DNA of 64,000 nt from positions 602,132,505 through 602,196,504 of the forward strand of contig CM062815.1 in assembly GCA_031772625.1 (NCBI GenBank), read 5' to 3'. The translations under genes and the position numbers were made by a program. The first letter of the stretch is position 1. Every line of letters begins with the position of its first letter. This stretch comes from Pinus tabuliformis. Lineage: Eukaryota; Streptophyta; Pinopsida; Pinales; Pinaceae. The notes beneath the pieces are model-generated. The model made no database searches, had not been told where the DNA came from, and saw only the letters and a list, made by a program, of their open reading frames with translations. Below, piece by piece: positions 24,451 through 36,264 of this stretch.

Positions 24451-25762
24451 ACATGGACCCCCGTTCATGAGTCTTCAAACTATTTTGCTATATATTATCT
24501 ATTTGTAGCTTCCATCCTGCTGTTTGATAATTCCAATTGCAAGTGCATCCACTGCACTTTGCCCTCATGGATTCTAAACTTTGTTTTATTTTTCTCCACT
24601 TCCTTTGTTGCCATAAAAAAATTAAACAAATTTTGTTCTAATGTTTAGCTTCCACTTGGAAATATTTTCCATTAAATTTTTCCTATTATCTTATGCATGT
24701 AGCTGATTTGTTATTGTTGTTGTCCTCAATTTTTCAAGTTTCCGTATTTTATTTTGTATAGCTCCACTTGCTCTACTAATGTAAACTTGTGCAATCAACT
24801 GTGTTTTGTTTCTTATTGTTCTCTTCATCTCTCTATCCCTCATTTCTTCATCAACACCCATAACTCATCAGTTCCAATGTCTAACTTACCCCTTTGTTGA
24901 AAAATGTTATTAGCACTACTTATCTACAATTGTACTTCATAATTTAAAAACTTGATGGAATTAATGGCCTTTTTAGTATTCCCATACCTTCTCATATTCC
25001 ATTCTTCATCACCGTACATTTTTCCAAGGATTTTTAAGGAATTTGAATGCCTCCTCTATGGTTACTCTATGAAAGATTGACTTTCGTTTTAAAAACTTTT
25101 GGTTTTTACTTAAATTTACACACAAAATAAATTCATTACAACAAACATTTTGTCTATTAGACTCTTGAAATCTGTCATCGCTCATAATAATGATTGTAAT
25201 TACAACTTGCTTTTCTTCATTGTTGTTTGCTCCAAATGTGTAGCTTGTGGTCCCTTCTAATTCATATTTCGCAGCCTACTGGTTAGATTTATTTCTTTGC
25301 TCCTTATTGTTCTACACCTCTTTATTGTGCATATTCTTTATTATGAATCATTCCAAATTTTAGCTCTAGTTTCAATAAGGCATATGACTACTCCATCATC
25401 TCATTCACTAGATTCATCTACCACTTGATTGCATTCAAATGAATGCTCTGTTCTTCTTGTTCTTTCTCTTCATATCCACCTAAATAATTAATTTCAAAAT
25501 TTTCAAATTTATTATATGCTTCAAGCATCTCTTCCTTTTCATGTTGTATGTTTGCAATCCCTGTATTGTCATCCTCAATCCTTGGATTGACTAGCCATTC
25601 TTCTAACATGTTCACTTCTTCTTCAAGATATTAAATTCCTTCTATAAATTTGACATCCCTCATTCCACATGGTGGAAGTTTCTTATATTTGTCATCATCC
25701 TCTTTCTTTGAATGAAATAGAATTTCATTCTCATGAGAAATTTATGTCTTTGTTAAGCCCCA
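24451..25762 (-). mobile_element. Interior of the minus-strand LTR element, 3' part
   Basis: Continues the element from its 3' LTR to the gypsy insertion at 25763; the rest of the interior resumes after 31744. On the minus strand GGGGGTCCATGT precedes the LTR, a possible polypurine tract. The only notable frame is the acidic one at 25418-25615. Confidence 0.55.
25418..25615 (-). CDS. Acidic open frame in the non-autonomous LTR element, copy 2
   Basis: A 65-codon frame differing from 5163-5360 by only a few residues and still open. It begins MNMLEEWLVNPRIEDDN and ends EEKEQEEQSIHLNAIK. The family is unknown. The minus-strand frames beyond the gypsy insertion (32061-32342, 32586-32789) are similarly charged, so the original reading frame may have extended across the insertion point. 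Conservation of an open frame could reflect recent duplication only. Confidence 0.3.
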   Translation of the reverse strand: MNMLEEWLVNPRIEDDNTGIANIQHEKEEMLEAYNKFENFEINYLGGYEEKEQEEQSIHLNAIKW

Positions 25763-25982
25763 TGTTAACCCAAAAACCCTTTATTAAGCCATATATATTA
25801 AGTGACTACATTAGAACCCTACATGTTTCCATTTTATTATAGTTGTACATTTTTCTTGTATCTATATACTAAGGAGACCTAGTCTTATGATCATAAAATA
25901 TTGTGTTGTATATTTTATTCATTGTAAAAGGAGGATTTTCCTTGAAGAGGACTGCAATTATTTGTTTCTTATCATTTTTAAG
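25763..25982 (+). repeat. 5' LTR of the gypsy element
   Basis: Starts TGTTAACCCAAAAACCC and aligns with 31479-31726 through ACTAAGGAGACCTAGTCTTA and GTAAAAGGAG to CTTATC.TTTTTAAG. It contains a TATA-like CTATATACTAAGG, the likely promoter. After TTTTTAAG the two LTRs no longer match, so its right end is uncertain by about 20 bases. Confidence 0.75.
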
Positions 25983-26990
25983 GCTTTTTTTGTTTTTTTG
26001 GGGGGCGGGGGTTTGAATGGTGAAGCTTGGAGAATATAAATACAATATCTTAGGAAAATTTTGGTTCAAATTTTAGATATTTCTTTATTATATTTTTGGA
26101 GATATGTTCCAAGGAATTTAGGGTTTCTGAATGCTCTAGTAATCTATCTCAAATAGGTCAGCTTGGAATTTTCGCTATAACATTTTTTTTCTTTCAAGTT
26201 TCAAACCATGAAACATGGACCACAATAAGGAAAAATATTTATAAATATTTGGTTCAAATCCCAAATCTTGGTTTGCTATAATTTTGGATATATACTCTAA
26301 GGAAATCTAGGTTCTTATATGCTCCTAAAATAAGTTTGAACATGTCAGTTTGGAATTTTTGAAATATTGTTTTTCTATGATGTTTCAAATAGTGAAACTT
26401 TGACTAGATTAAGAAAAAATTTCATGGAACTTCTAGTTCAATTTTCAGAGTTTGGTTTGTTATACTTTCGAAGTTATAAGATATGGATCTTAGGGTTTTT
26501 TAACAATCCTAGAATAAATTTTAAACATGTTAGCTTGGTACTTTTTCCATATATGTATGTCTGGACTTTTGAAATTGTGATATGTTCAAGTATTTTAGGA
26601 GACATATAGAGGTACCTCAGGTAGAAATTTCATAATTATATTTTAATAATTGGAAACATGGCATGCTATACAAGTTTGCTCCTAGGAAGCGACCAAAAAA
26701 TAAGAAATTTTTGGGAAAGTTTCCATAATTTTCACTAGAAACATTGAATTAATTTCACACATTTGGAATTACAGAAAATACATATATCAGTGCATTACAA
26801 ATAAAATTTTAGATCTAGAACGGCTCAAATCTCAAAGATATATCAATAAAATTTCATCCATTATGATATTAGCCAAATTAAGGTACATAACTTACTAGTG
26901 ATCTAACTGTTGATTAGAATATCATTTTTTTGGTAGCTAAAAGTTGTAAAATAGATGAGTTCTATTATTATTTTCCAACATCCCTCCAAA
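25983..26990. other. Gypsy leader region without coding
   Basis: This lies between the LTR and gag. It contains three to four diverged repeats of a 230-250 bp theme that includes GGAATTTTTGAAATATTG-like and ATCTTAGGGTTTTT-like phrases (around 26090, 26290, 26460, 26590). No conserved protein is visible. No clear primer binding site was found after the LTR. Confidence 0.5.
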
Positions 26991-28130
26991 GAAAGCTACT
27001 TCACCAATTAAATATTTTTAAGGCTCATCCTTAACTCATGAAGAAAGTGAAGACTTATAATTTAGGTTATCTCAATTAGAGAAGAAAGAAAATGAAATGG
27101 ATGGTAATATGTTGAAAAAGGTGGATTTCTTAGGTTCTCAAGAAAAGCTTAAAAGAAAAATGGAAAACAAAATGAATTAAAATAAGGAAGGAATAAAAAA
27201 AAATATAGAAGGAATAGAACAGAAGATGGATAAAAATAAGGAAGAAATACAAAACTCCATGATTGCCATGGAAAATATTCTTTTGGATAGGCTTCTTAAA
27301 AGGGATGTGGAGATCCAAGGAAATCAATAACATAAGGAGAAGCATGTTGTTCAGAATAAATATCCTATTGGGGGTATGCTATCACAATTGGAGAGCACAA
27401 ATTTTGAATCACAAAACCATAATCATGAATTTTCAATTCAATATCCACATCATCAAGGCTTTAATTCAACACTAAGGATATACTACTACCTTCTAAAGAT
27501 TGGTATGCGGAAATTTGATGGTAATGATTCTATAACCTAAATATTTCAAATAGAGAAATGCTTTGATCTACACCAACTAACATCCTTAAAAAAGCTAAAT
27601 ATGACATCCATGCTTTTAGAATAAGACCAACATGTATTGAATCAATGACTTTGTGAAAGAAAATGAGATTAGATTATATCGTAGTCCATTTTTATAGAGA
27701 AATTGATAGAAAATTATGGGGGTAATGAGAGAAACACATTCTTTAGCCACTTGGTAAATCTTTGACAAAAAGTTCCAATTACAGAGCACATTCAACAATC
27801 CCAAAAGTTGTGTCAGAAAGTAAAGTATTTAAAAGGATAATTTGCTAGACCTAATTATGGGAACTTTAAAGGAAAGAACCCAACATGAGGTGGATCTCTT
27901 TGAAACTAAAAATCTAGAGCATGATTTTAGTGTACCAAGGAAAGTTGAAAGTAAAAATATGGCCACTAGAAGACTAGTCACAAATAAATATAGAGAAAAT
28001 CATGCTCCCTTTCCTAAATCGACAAGGTTGACTCCTCAACAAATAGATGAAAGAAGAGAAAAGGTACTATGTTTCAACTAAGAAAACAACTATAGTAAAG
28101 GACATACATGAAACAAGTAGAAATTATCTT
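26990..28130 (+). pseudogene. gag pseudogene of the gypsy element
   Basis: The N-terminal part is lysine- and glutamate-rich and coiled-coil-like (KKVDFLGSQEKLKRKMENK). The core follows (RKFDGNDS, CFDLHQLTSLKKLN), and the C-terminal part at 27842-28081 includes MGTLKERTQHEVDLFE and LTPQQIDERREK. The zinc knuckle should follow CFN, but the second cysteine codon is TAA and the last is TGA, while the spacing and histidine (YSKGH) remain. Gag would package the element RNA. The frame shifts at least twice, so no full protein can be made. Confidence 0.75.
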
Positions 28131-28189
28131 ACATAGACGATGAAGATGAAGAAGATGAGGAAGTGGAAAATTCACAAGATCTAGAGCTA

Positions 28190-28330
28190 GAAGAGACTAC
28201 TCTAACAATCTCTTTTCATGCATTGGCTGACATTAGTACTCCACAAACCCTCAAGATAGGGGGATATATCAAAAAGAAAAACATACAAATTGCAAATTGG
28301 GAAAACTTCTTAATTTCTTCATATATCTAG
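28190..28330 (+). pseudogene. Retropepsin (protease) remnant
   Basis: ISFHALADISTPQTLKIGGY matches the segment just before the catalytic motif in plant gypsy proteases. The expected Asp-Ser/Thr-Gly triad should come about ten residues later, but the sequence reads IQIANWENFLISS. The active site is therefore gone, through substitution or a small deletion. Confidence 0.65.
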
Positions 28331-28649
28331 CACTAGAATTTCAAGTGATGATTGCAGATGAAAATACCACAAATTGTTAATGGAATTTCCATAAGATTAA
28401 GATGAATATGGCAGAGTATTTATTTATTTTTTCCATGATTGCAATCCAAATGGGTGGTGTTGATGTTGTATTAGGGGTCTGTTATAATCATTGGTAGCAA
28501 TGACCCTTAGTTTTCAAGATCCGTTCATAATATTTTTCATAGAAGGAAATGAAATTGATCTTAGAGGAATCCAAGGGAAACCCAATAAGTGATAGGCTCT
28601 AACAGAATGACAAAATTTCTAAAAGAGGGACACCAAGTTGTAGTTTCAT

Positions 28650-29420
28650 AATTGTGTTCATTAGATGTTCAAACATCTATATCCTTTGCTCCAATGTAAC
28701 TTTGAAACATTATAAAAAATCATGCTAGGGTATTTGGAGAAATGTGTAAGGGTCTTAGATGTGTATGAGATCATGATCATGCTACTCATTTGCAGCCTAA
28801 AAGTGTAACACCCAACATTAGGCCTTATAGATATCCACATGCACAAAACAATGATATTGGGCATATGGTTCAAGAAATATTAGAGGTAACCATAATTCAA
28901 CCTAGCTAGAGTGTATTATCTTCACCAATGGTGATGGTTGTCAAAAAGGATGGTTCATGGTGTATGTGTCCATATTGTAATAACTCAATAAAATGACAAT
29001 AAAATATAAGTTTCCTATCCATGTAATTGATGAATTATTAGATGAATTTCATGGAGTAATTTTCTTTACTAAGTTGGATCTTCATTCTAGATATCACCAA
29101 ATCATAATGAGGTAAGAAGACATTCCCAAAATATATTTTAGAACACATGACAGTCATTATGAGTTTTTGGTTATTCCATTTGGACTTACAAATTCACCTT
29201 CAACATTTCAAAGCTTGATGAATTATGTTTTCAAACCCCTTCTTAGAAAATTGTGCTAGTATTTTTTTATGACACACTAATCTAAAAAAGGTATTAGGAA
29301 GAGCATGTACAACTTGTTGACAGGGTCTTGACATTATTACAAGAGCAATAACTATATGTAAATCCTTCCAAGTGTTCCTTTGGGTTTCAAGAAGTAGAAT
29401 ATTTGGGTCATATTGTATCA
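28650..29420 (+). pseudogene. Reverse transcriptase pseudogene of the gypsy element
   Basis: Pieces of the fingers and palm can be read in order across frames: a PYRYPHA-like stretch near 28820, VVKKDGSWCMCP (about 28938), [15 protein letters not shown] (about 29008), [12 protein letters not shown] (about 29070), and [15 protein letters not shown] (about 29178). At the catalytic YxDD position the sequence gives FFYDTLI (about 29258), so the second aspartate is lost. There are several stops. Known role: copying the element RNA into DNA. No function remains. Confidence 0.75.
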
Positions 29421-29990
29421 CATGATGGTCTCAAGGCAGATCCTAATAAAATCAAAGCTATGAGGGAAAGGCAAATCCCCAATACCTTGAATAAACTTAG
29501 AGGATTCTTAGGCATAATAGAATATTACCACAAGTTCATTGAGAATTATGGTCAGATAACATCACCTTTTGCAAAATTAATTAATAAAGAAGCATTTTCT
29601 TGGACTAAAGAGGAAACCAAAGTTTTTAAGAACATAAAGAGGTTATGGGTACAACTCCCATCTTGGCGACAACTAGATTCACAGAAATATTCATTGTGGA
29701 GTGTGATGCCTTAGGCCATGGCATTGGTTCAGTTTTTATGCAAGAAGGAAGGTCCATTACCTTTGAGAGTAGCAAAATTAAAGGAAATAACTTTCTTAGA
29801 CCTATCTATGAAAAACAAATGTTCAACATACTACATGCAATTAAGAAAAAACATTCATACCTAATTAGAAGACACTTTGAAGTGAAAAAAAAACATGATA
29901 GTATGAAGTACTTATTGGAGAAAATAATATCTTCAGAAGAGAAATGAAAATGAGTCACAAAGATGTTGGATTATGACTTTGAAATCATCT
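29403..29990 (+). pseudogene. RT C-terminal part and RNase H remnant
   Basis: 29403-29714 reads GHIVSHDGLKADPNKIKAM and LRGFLGIIEYYHKFI, the RT thumb and connection. A frame change near 29640 leads to IVECDALGHGIGSVFMQEG, PIYEKQM and a KHDSMKYLLE stretch, which are RNase H. The first Asp and the Glu of the RNase H site are present. The usual DHDS has become KHDS. It would degrade the RNA strand in the RNA:DNA hybrid, but it is broken by the frameshift and by the stop at 29947. Confidence 0.75.
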
Positions 29991-30239
29991 AAAAATAGGG
30001 AAAATAAAATATTATGGCAGAGGCACTATCAAGGAAAGAGGAAGGCACAAATGGTTTACTATGTTATTTCCATTTCACAATCTGAACGGGTAGAAGAAGA
30101 AAAGATAGAACGACAACAAGATGAGAATATATGCAAGATCATTTAACATATACAGGAGGATCCCAATGCAGTAGAAAAAATTAGATGGAAACATTATTTG
30201 TTATGTTATCAATATCACTTATAGTCATGTAAGAATTAT

Positions 30240-31400
30240 CAACTCAAACAAATGGTCCTTTTGGAATTAAACACTTCTCTTGTAGGAGGAAATTTAGGGT
30301 TATTGAAAACATATCATAGTATCAACAATATTTTTTTTGGAAGATATTCAAATAGATGTTCAAAAAATTGTGGAAAAATGTGTAGTATTCCAACAAAAAA
30401 AGAAGAGATTATCAAGACCCCAAGGCTTCTTCAACCATTAGCCATACCAAGCCAACATAAGGAAGAATTTTCAATGGCTTTTATTACAGGTTTACCCAAA
30501 TCTGAAGGAAAGAGTGTCATTATGGTAGTGGTAGATCAAATGACAAAGTATGACCACTTTTTATCTATTTCTCGTCCTTTTAAAGTAATTACTTTGGCAG
30601 AAGAATAGTCTAAAGTATACATGAAATACCAAATATTATTGTAAGTGACATAAATCCAATTTTCTTTAGAAATTTTTGGAAAGAATTATTTTCTTGTTTG
30701 GGTACTCAAATGGCTCACAACTCATCTTACCATCATCAATTTGATGGGAAAACTAATATTGTGAATCAATGTTCAAAAATATATCTATGTTTCTTTGCAT
30801 CTAATAAACAAAAATAATGGGTCAAATGGCTCCCCTTGGTAGAATTGTGGTACAACACATCCTTCTATACTTCTTCAAAAATGTCACCATTTATGGAAAT
30901 TTATAGATATCATTCTCCAATTTTCACATCCCCTTGAAAGGGACTATAAATGTTGAAGAAGTAGAGGACCACATAGAACACCAACAAAAGGTCTCAAACT
31001 ATTGAAAGGCAACTTGGTTATGGAGAAAAAAAGATGAAACAATAGGCATATCATCATAATAGTGAAAGGGAATTTGAAGTGGTGGATTTGGTACTTGTGG
31101 GACTACAACCATATAAATAGATGTTACTCAGGAAAAAAAAAGGATGATAAATTATCTCCAATATATTATGGCCCCTATAAGGTGTTGAAGAGTATTGGAA
31201 GTATGGTTTACAAATTGGAGTTTCCTCCATATTCACATGTACATCTAGTCTTCCACGTTTCTTGCTTAAACAAGGTAATGAGTGACAAGATCTCAGTCCA
31301 AACTATTGTGCCAAAGATTAATGAAGAAGTGAAAATAATACTAGAACTAGAAATAATTTTGGAAATAAGGACTAAGCCATTAATAAATTGAGCAATTATT
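30240..31400 (+). pseudogene. Integrase remnant of the gypsy element
   Basis: 30252-30608 reads an H2C2-like N-terminus that keeps CGKMC, then FSMAFITGLPKSEGKSVIMV, where the first catalytic Asp (normally MDFI) is Ala. Later pieces around 30640-30800 correspond to the rest of the core, with stops. 31062-31391 is the C-terminal GPY-type module (LSPIYYGPYKVLKSIGS, then HVHLVFHVSCLNK). Known role: inserting the cDNA. The substituted Asp and the broken frame make it inactive. Confidence 0.75.
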
Positions 31401-31478
31401 GAATACCTCATCAAATAAAAGAACTTACCAGTGGAAGAGGCGACATAAGAAGATGAGTTATTCATGCAGAAACACCCT

Positions 31479-31744
31479 TGTTAACCCAAAAAACCCTTAT
31501 TAAGCCCTAAATATTGAGTGATTTCATTTCTATTGTTATATTGTTATGTGGGCTAGAACCCCTCATGGTCCCATTTTAATATAATTGTACCCTTTGTATC
31601 CTATATATACACTAAGGAGACCTAGTCTTAGGATCATAAAATATTTACCTATACATTGTATTCCTTGTAAAAGGAGTTTTCCCCCTTGAAAAGGACTATA
31701 ATTATTGGTTTCTTATCCTTTTTAAGGTACCAAGATCATAACAG
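31479..31744 (+). repeat. 3' LTR of the gypsy element
   Basis: Starts TGTTAACCCAAAAAACCC right after the end of the polyprotein (FMQKHPC, stop). It is longer than the 5' LTR by an insertion around 31530-31560. A TATA-like CCTATATATACAC lies at about 31601. A clean polypurine tract before it is missing, which suggests a small deletion at the polyprotein/LTR junction. The right end is placed at AAGATCATAACA with low certainty. Confidence 0.7.
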
Positions 31745-33680
31745 TCTCTACTTGCCTTCTGTCAACTTTATTTGTACATATATACACACAATTAGCTCGA
31801 AAACACTCCTATGTATCCATATATACTTTAAACATTTATGCTTTTCTAAGTACTTTTGAATATTTCTCAGATTATATTGTAAACCCGTCTTTAAACTTTG
31901 TTTTCTTCAACGAATTTTCCAACATATTCACATCCTTATTAAAAATTGTTAATATCATATTTGAATTATGCTCTTTATCTTCTTTTTTTTCCTTCTTTTG
32001 GTTTTCTTGACAAGCCAAGCTTACAATGTTTACTTCTCCTTTAATAATTGCATCCTCTAACTATGTATAGGTTCCTATTTGATTTACTTTGTGAGAAAAC
32101 TCTGCCTCTTCCATTCCTATCACATATTTCTGATTATGTTTTTCTTTAATGCCTTTGAAAAGCATTATTTTATCTTCCTCTATCCTTATGAAAGTTTCTA
32201 GTGAATTTTCATCATCTTCAATACCTGTAAAAGCTTCATTCATACAAAAATTATCAATTTCAAACTCATAAGGCTCTTTAGCATATTTTGATGTCTTTGT
32301 TATAACATTATTATGTTGAAACAAACTTTCCAAACAATCCATGATACTCTCTTTATGTCTCTCATCAACATCTTCATTATCATCCTCTCCAATAAATCAT
32401 CCTTGCTCTAGTTCACATTAATGAATTCTCATTTCATACTTAACTACTTTAAGTTCTTATTCCTTCAACCAAGTACTCAGCCCGTGCCTCATATTCTTCC
32501 TCAAATTTCTTACAATTAATTCCTTCATAAGACATGTAACCCACTTCTTCATTTTCAATCTACATCTCTAGTCTTCATCACCACTTTATTGTAATAACTT
32601 CGTCATTACACTGAGCCCTTCCTTTAAGTCAACAATTTCTTTGTCAAGTTCCTCCCGACTCATCTGCTTCATTCTTCTACCAATTACTCTAGCATATTCT
32701 TTCATCTTGTTGTGGCTTTTCCATGGAAACTTTCCTTGATTTTCCTTAGTCACCCTTTTGTCTTTCTCTGTGAGCTTCTCCATGCTCAACTATGAAGTAC
32801 AAAAGAAGCATCTACAGTAACAAGTCTTCTTCACCTTACTTCAAAATACCTCACCAAGATTCTCTCCTCCGAAATTGGTCTTTTGGTACCCTTGGTTCCT
32901 TCCTCTAGAACTCCTTGGGCTTCCTTCGCTCCTCTTAGGCTTCTACACTCTCTCACTTCTATTGACAATTCTATCCACAATATTAACTTGTCAAATTGTC
33001 TTAACAACTTCTACCGAACCTCAACTAGAAGTCGTCACAACCTTTTCCTTCTTTCTTTGTTGTTACCTACAATCAACAATTCCTCTACCCAAATTAATTT
33101 TAAAATATAAAGACCATGTTAGCTATCAACTCTCATTAAATATACAATCCCAAGAACTTCTAATTTCTTTGCTTCAAACTCCTGCAAGATTATTAAAACT
33201 ACTAGCCTCCTCGAGTTTTACTTAAAATCGTCATTAACAATTCTACCCCAACTCTGTTCCTTGGCTAGAATTATCTTCAATTTGCAAGAATTTTACTGTA
33301 TCCTATAATTCCTTTACACAAGATCATCTATGATCAGTTTCCTTATCCAAACCTCCATTCTTGCCAATATAACTCATTTTTCATCTCCTATCAATCATAT
33401 ACTCAAATTCAATATCAAATAGAATAAATTTATTACCTCAATACATGTAGTATCTATTCCTTGTATATTTCCTTCAACATCTTCTTGAAAATCTATTGGT
33501 GTCCTATATTAAACTCTAACAACTTCTCTAAAGTTACAAGCATTCTTACTTTGATCTCCTACCTTGAATTCTTCTTCTAAATTCTTGTGCTAATTTGTCA
33601 CTAGTTTTACCACTATCTTTGCTCGTGTTTCTGCAATGATATCATATCCCTACAAGCATTCACATGAGTAGGAATTATTG
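31745..33680 (-). mobile_element. Interior of the minus-strand LTR element, 5' part
   Basis: Between the gypsy 3' LTR and the primer binding site. Two charged minus-strand frames lie here. 32586-32789 is a Lys/Glu-rich piece (KMKEYARVIGRRMKQMSREE) that looks like a coiled-coil gag segment. 32061-32342 is acidic (TGIEDDENSLETF). No pol motif is visible. With 24451-25762 the interior totals about 3.3 kb, too short for a full polyprotein, so the element was probably mobilised in trans. Confidence 0.5.
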
Positions 33681-33693
33681 TGATTTGATACCA
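33681..33693 (-). other. Primer binding site of the minus-strand LTR element
   Basis: On the minus strand this reads TGGTATCAAATCA. The first eight bases match the common plant primer site complementary to initiator tRNA-Met (TGGTATCAGAGC). It lies three bases from the inner edge of the LTR, as expected, and fixes the element's orientation. Confidence 0.6.
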
Positions 33694-33696
33694 TAA

Positions 33697-35299
33697 TGAT
33701 GCTAATGCATCTACTATCCACATATTCCCTGGTGCCCCAATTTGACTTAGATCAAATTCTATTCATTGGGTTTTGATCTCATTGTGGAGGATCCCTTGAA
33801 CCCCCTCTAATCATGACCATGAATCATCTTCAAGTTTCAATTATCATGATTATTGATTCCCATAAATCCAAAATAAATCACAATTAACATTGTAAACTAT
33901 ATGCAATCGCAAAAAAAAATTAGTTCCCAAGTTTTATTTTCTTTACCACATATGACATGCACTATGACCAAGCACTTTACCTAAAGGGCTAAGGTCATCT
34001 TCTAACACAATCCAAATATCTTCTTTACTCATAATCAACAATTGGTTTCAATAACCACTTAACCTGTTTATTTGTCTCAATTCAGATACCTTTTCAAGCC
34101 AAATTAAATTTTTAGGCCAGATAACTTTTGGAGTGAATTCCAAAATCTAGAGTTTGGTTTCTGGTTAGAACTCTTTGTAGGTCCACACTTGATACTTTCC
34201 AATCCAAAGATAAACTTTGATCCAATTTTTTCTACCTCAAATACTTATTAGTTTGGATTATAAAGTTTGATCCAGATGTCCTTGCTTGGATTTGATGATT
34301 GCTTTCAATTCAGATATTTGCTCCAATTTGGATTCTCATGGTCTATCCAACTTAATTATGATCCAGCTAAAGGCTTTTTGGTTGCACCTTTTTTCAATAC
34401 AGACAGTTGGACTTCCAGATACAAAGGATTTGGTTGCAAAATCAAAAATCTTAGGTTGGAACCATGCAATGGTGGAACCCTAACTTAATAGATGTTTGTT
34501 GACAAGAAATTATCCATTGCAATACTTTGTCAACTGGATATGTGTCACTAGTTTTATATGTTGCAAGGTTTTCCTGTGATATAAAAAATCAAGCCTTTCA
34601 AAGACTCTGTGTATGAAACCTAAATTGGATCCTTGTCATGAAACCAAAACTCATTCAAGCCACCACTATGTATTTCTTTATTTACAAGATAAAGATGACC
34701 AAACTTGATCACTTGTCACAACAAGATTCATTTAAGAACCAATAAACACAAAATAACACCATTTACTCTATTCACTACATAATGCAATAATTTGGATGGT
34801 TCATCCATAAATAGAGAGGGTGACTAATTCACTTGAATTAAAGACTCTACTCTGTTATCCCCCCCTCTCAAATCCCCTCCTACACTAACACCTCTCCTAT
34901 TTCCTTACACATTGTACTCCACTATCCCCACTTTGGGTCTCTCAAACCCCCTCCTATACTAAAACCTTTCCTATTTCCTCATAACTATATTCACTTTTCC
35001 ACTCTTTACATAATATGTATATATATACAAATTTATGGTTTGTTGAAATCCACTAAAGATGGATCAAATCACCCATTCATAAAAACTATCAAATTTGAAC
35101 CCATAATCTCTAACTCCTTCAGCAACTCGCTTGAATTAGAGGATTTCATGTCGATGAGGAAATAGCTCCTCATTTTCAATTTAATCCTTAATACATTTAG
35201 AAAATTAATTATCTATCTCCTTAAATTAAATTAAGGGAACCCACTCCCATTAGTAAACATGGTAAGACCTTCTAAATCTTGTTGAGAAATTCTCATGCA
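33697..35299 (-). mobile_element. 5' LTR of the minus-strand LTR element
   Basis: About 1.6 kb, homologous to 22918-24450 and 2617-4223. Shared landmarks include GACTTAGATCAA, TTGTGGAGGATCCCTT, CACTATGTATTTCT and TTGTTGAGAAATTCTC. Short frames at 34267-34488 parallel one at 3277-3480, but only because the LTR sequence is shared; there is no sign of a real protein. Right of 35299 a few CCCTAATA-like phrases suggest the old target. Confidence 0.65.
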
Positions 35300-36220
35300 T
35301 TAAATTTCTTCTAATATTTTCCCTCGCCCTCATTTATAAGTTTTCTCTAATACTTCCTCTTATGAGAATGAGAAAATACTAAAAAAAACTTATTTAAGTT
35401 TTTATCAGATTTAATTCATTTTAAATATTAATTTAAATGCCTCTAAATAAATAAATATATAATGTTTAATATTTAAATATTATTTTAGATATAAAAAATT
35501 CAAATAAATTTACATAAATTCATTATATTTATAAAATAGTGTATGTGAAAAAATAAAAAATAAAAGTACAAGTAAAAGAAAAATTCATAAAAGTAATTAT
35601 ATATGAAATTTAATTAGATTTGGTTGGTGTAATTAATTAAACTAAATAAATTTTGTAATTAGAATATATTTTAACATAACTATTATATTATAAAAGAAAG
35701 CGGAATGTATTTTAGATTTGAGTGAAAATATAATGTAAAATAAATAAATATTATTTTGTATTTATCTGTTAATTCAGGTTAATTTAAATGATTATAGAAT
35801 ATAGTATTAATTTTTTTATTAATATTTTATTTTAATATATTATTATTTTTATCTAATTTTAAGGTCATAGCTAAGTTAGACACTAAATTGGTGTATTAGA
35901 CCATTTTGTTTGTGGGATAAGGGACCCACTTCCCAGTAGGTATTTGACTACTAAGCCTACAAAGGCATACATACTCTAGCCCTCTGATTTTGAACGTATG
36001 ACCTCTTAAGAAAAAATACATACTCTTAACTATTAAAAAACACATACTATATAACATCTATTATTTATTTTATTATTTCAATTATCCATCTAATTGTTAC
36101 AATATTAATAAAACCACCCAATAATAAAATCCTCTCAAATTCACCAATTCTAAATATAACAATATCAAAAAATTATAAATATAACAATATCAACAAAATA
36201 AACACAACCCCAACGAAAAA
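35300..36220. other. AT-rich stretch without a gene
   Basis: It begins with a short remnant of the TTTTCCCTYGCCCTC and TTCTCTAATACTTCC repeat field (to about 35390), then about 800 bases of strongly AT-rich sequence. No open frame of note and no recognised element. Confidence 0.6.
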
Positions 36221-36264
36221 TAATGAATAAAAAATACTTGAAGTATCCACTACCTACCTTTAGG

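Larger units (their letters stand above)
20327..28649. repeat. Duplicated composite block, copy 2
   Basis: The partner of 1-8392. On its right the nested elements continue uninterrupted into pol and the 3' LTR of the gypsy element, so this copy preserves more of the original arrangement. On its left the match begins at CATATTAGTTATYCTTAATT, immediately after unrelated AT-rich sequence. Confidence 0.9.
25763..31744 (+). mobile_element. Ty3/gypsy LTR retrotransposon, full length but decayed, nested in the minus-strand element
   Basis: Order on the plus strand: 5' LTR (25763-25982), leader (25983-26990), gag (26990-28130), protease (28190-28330), reverse transcriptase (28650-29420), RNase H (29640-29990), integrase (30240-31400), 3' LTR (31479-31744). 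This is the gypsy order, with RNase H before integrase. The LTRs are short, about 220-265 bp, and differ by many substitutions and a length change. Stops and frame changes occur throughout pol, so the element is dead. A possible target duplication is GTCTT (25746-25750) against GTCTC (31745-31749), but that needs the left LTR to start at 25751. Confidence 0.85.

Noticed and set aside
25746-31749. GTCTT/GTCTC as target duplication of the gypsy element
   Set aside because: It has one mismatch and requires an LTR start (25751) that the 3' LTR does not share; not firm enough for a feature.
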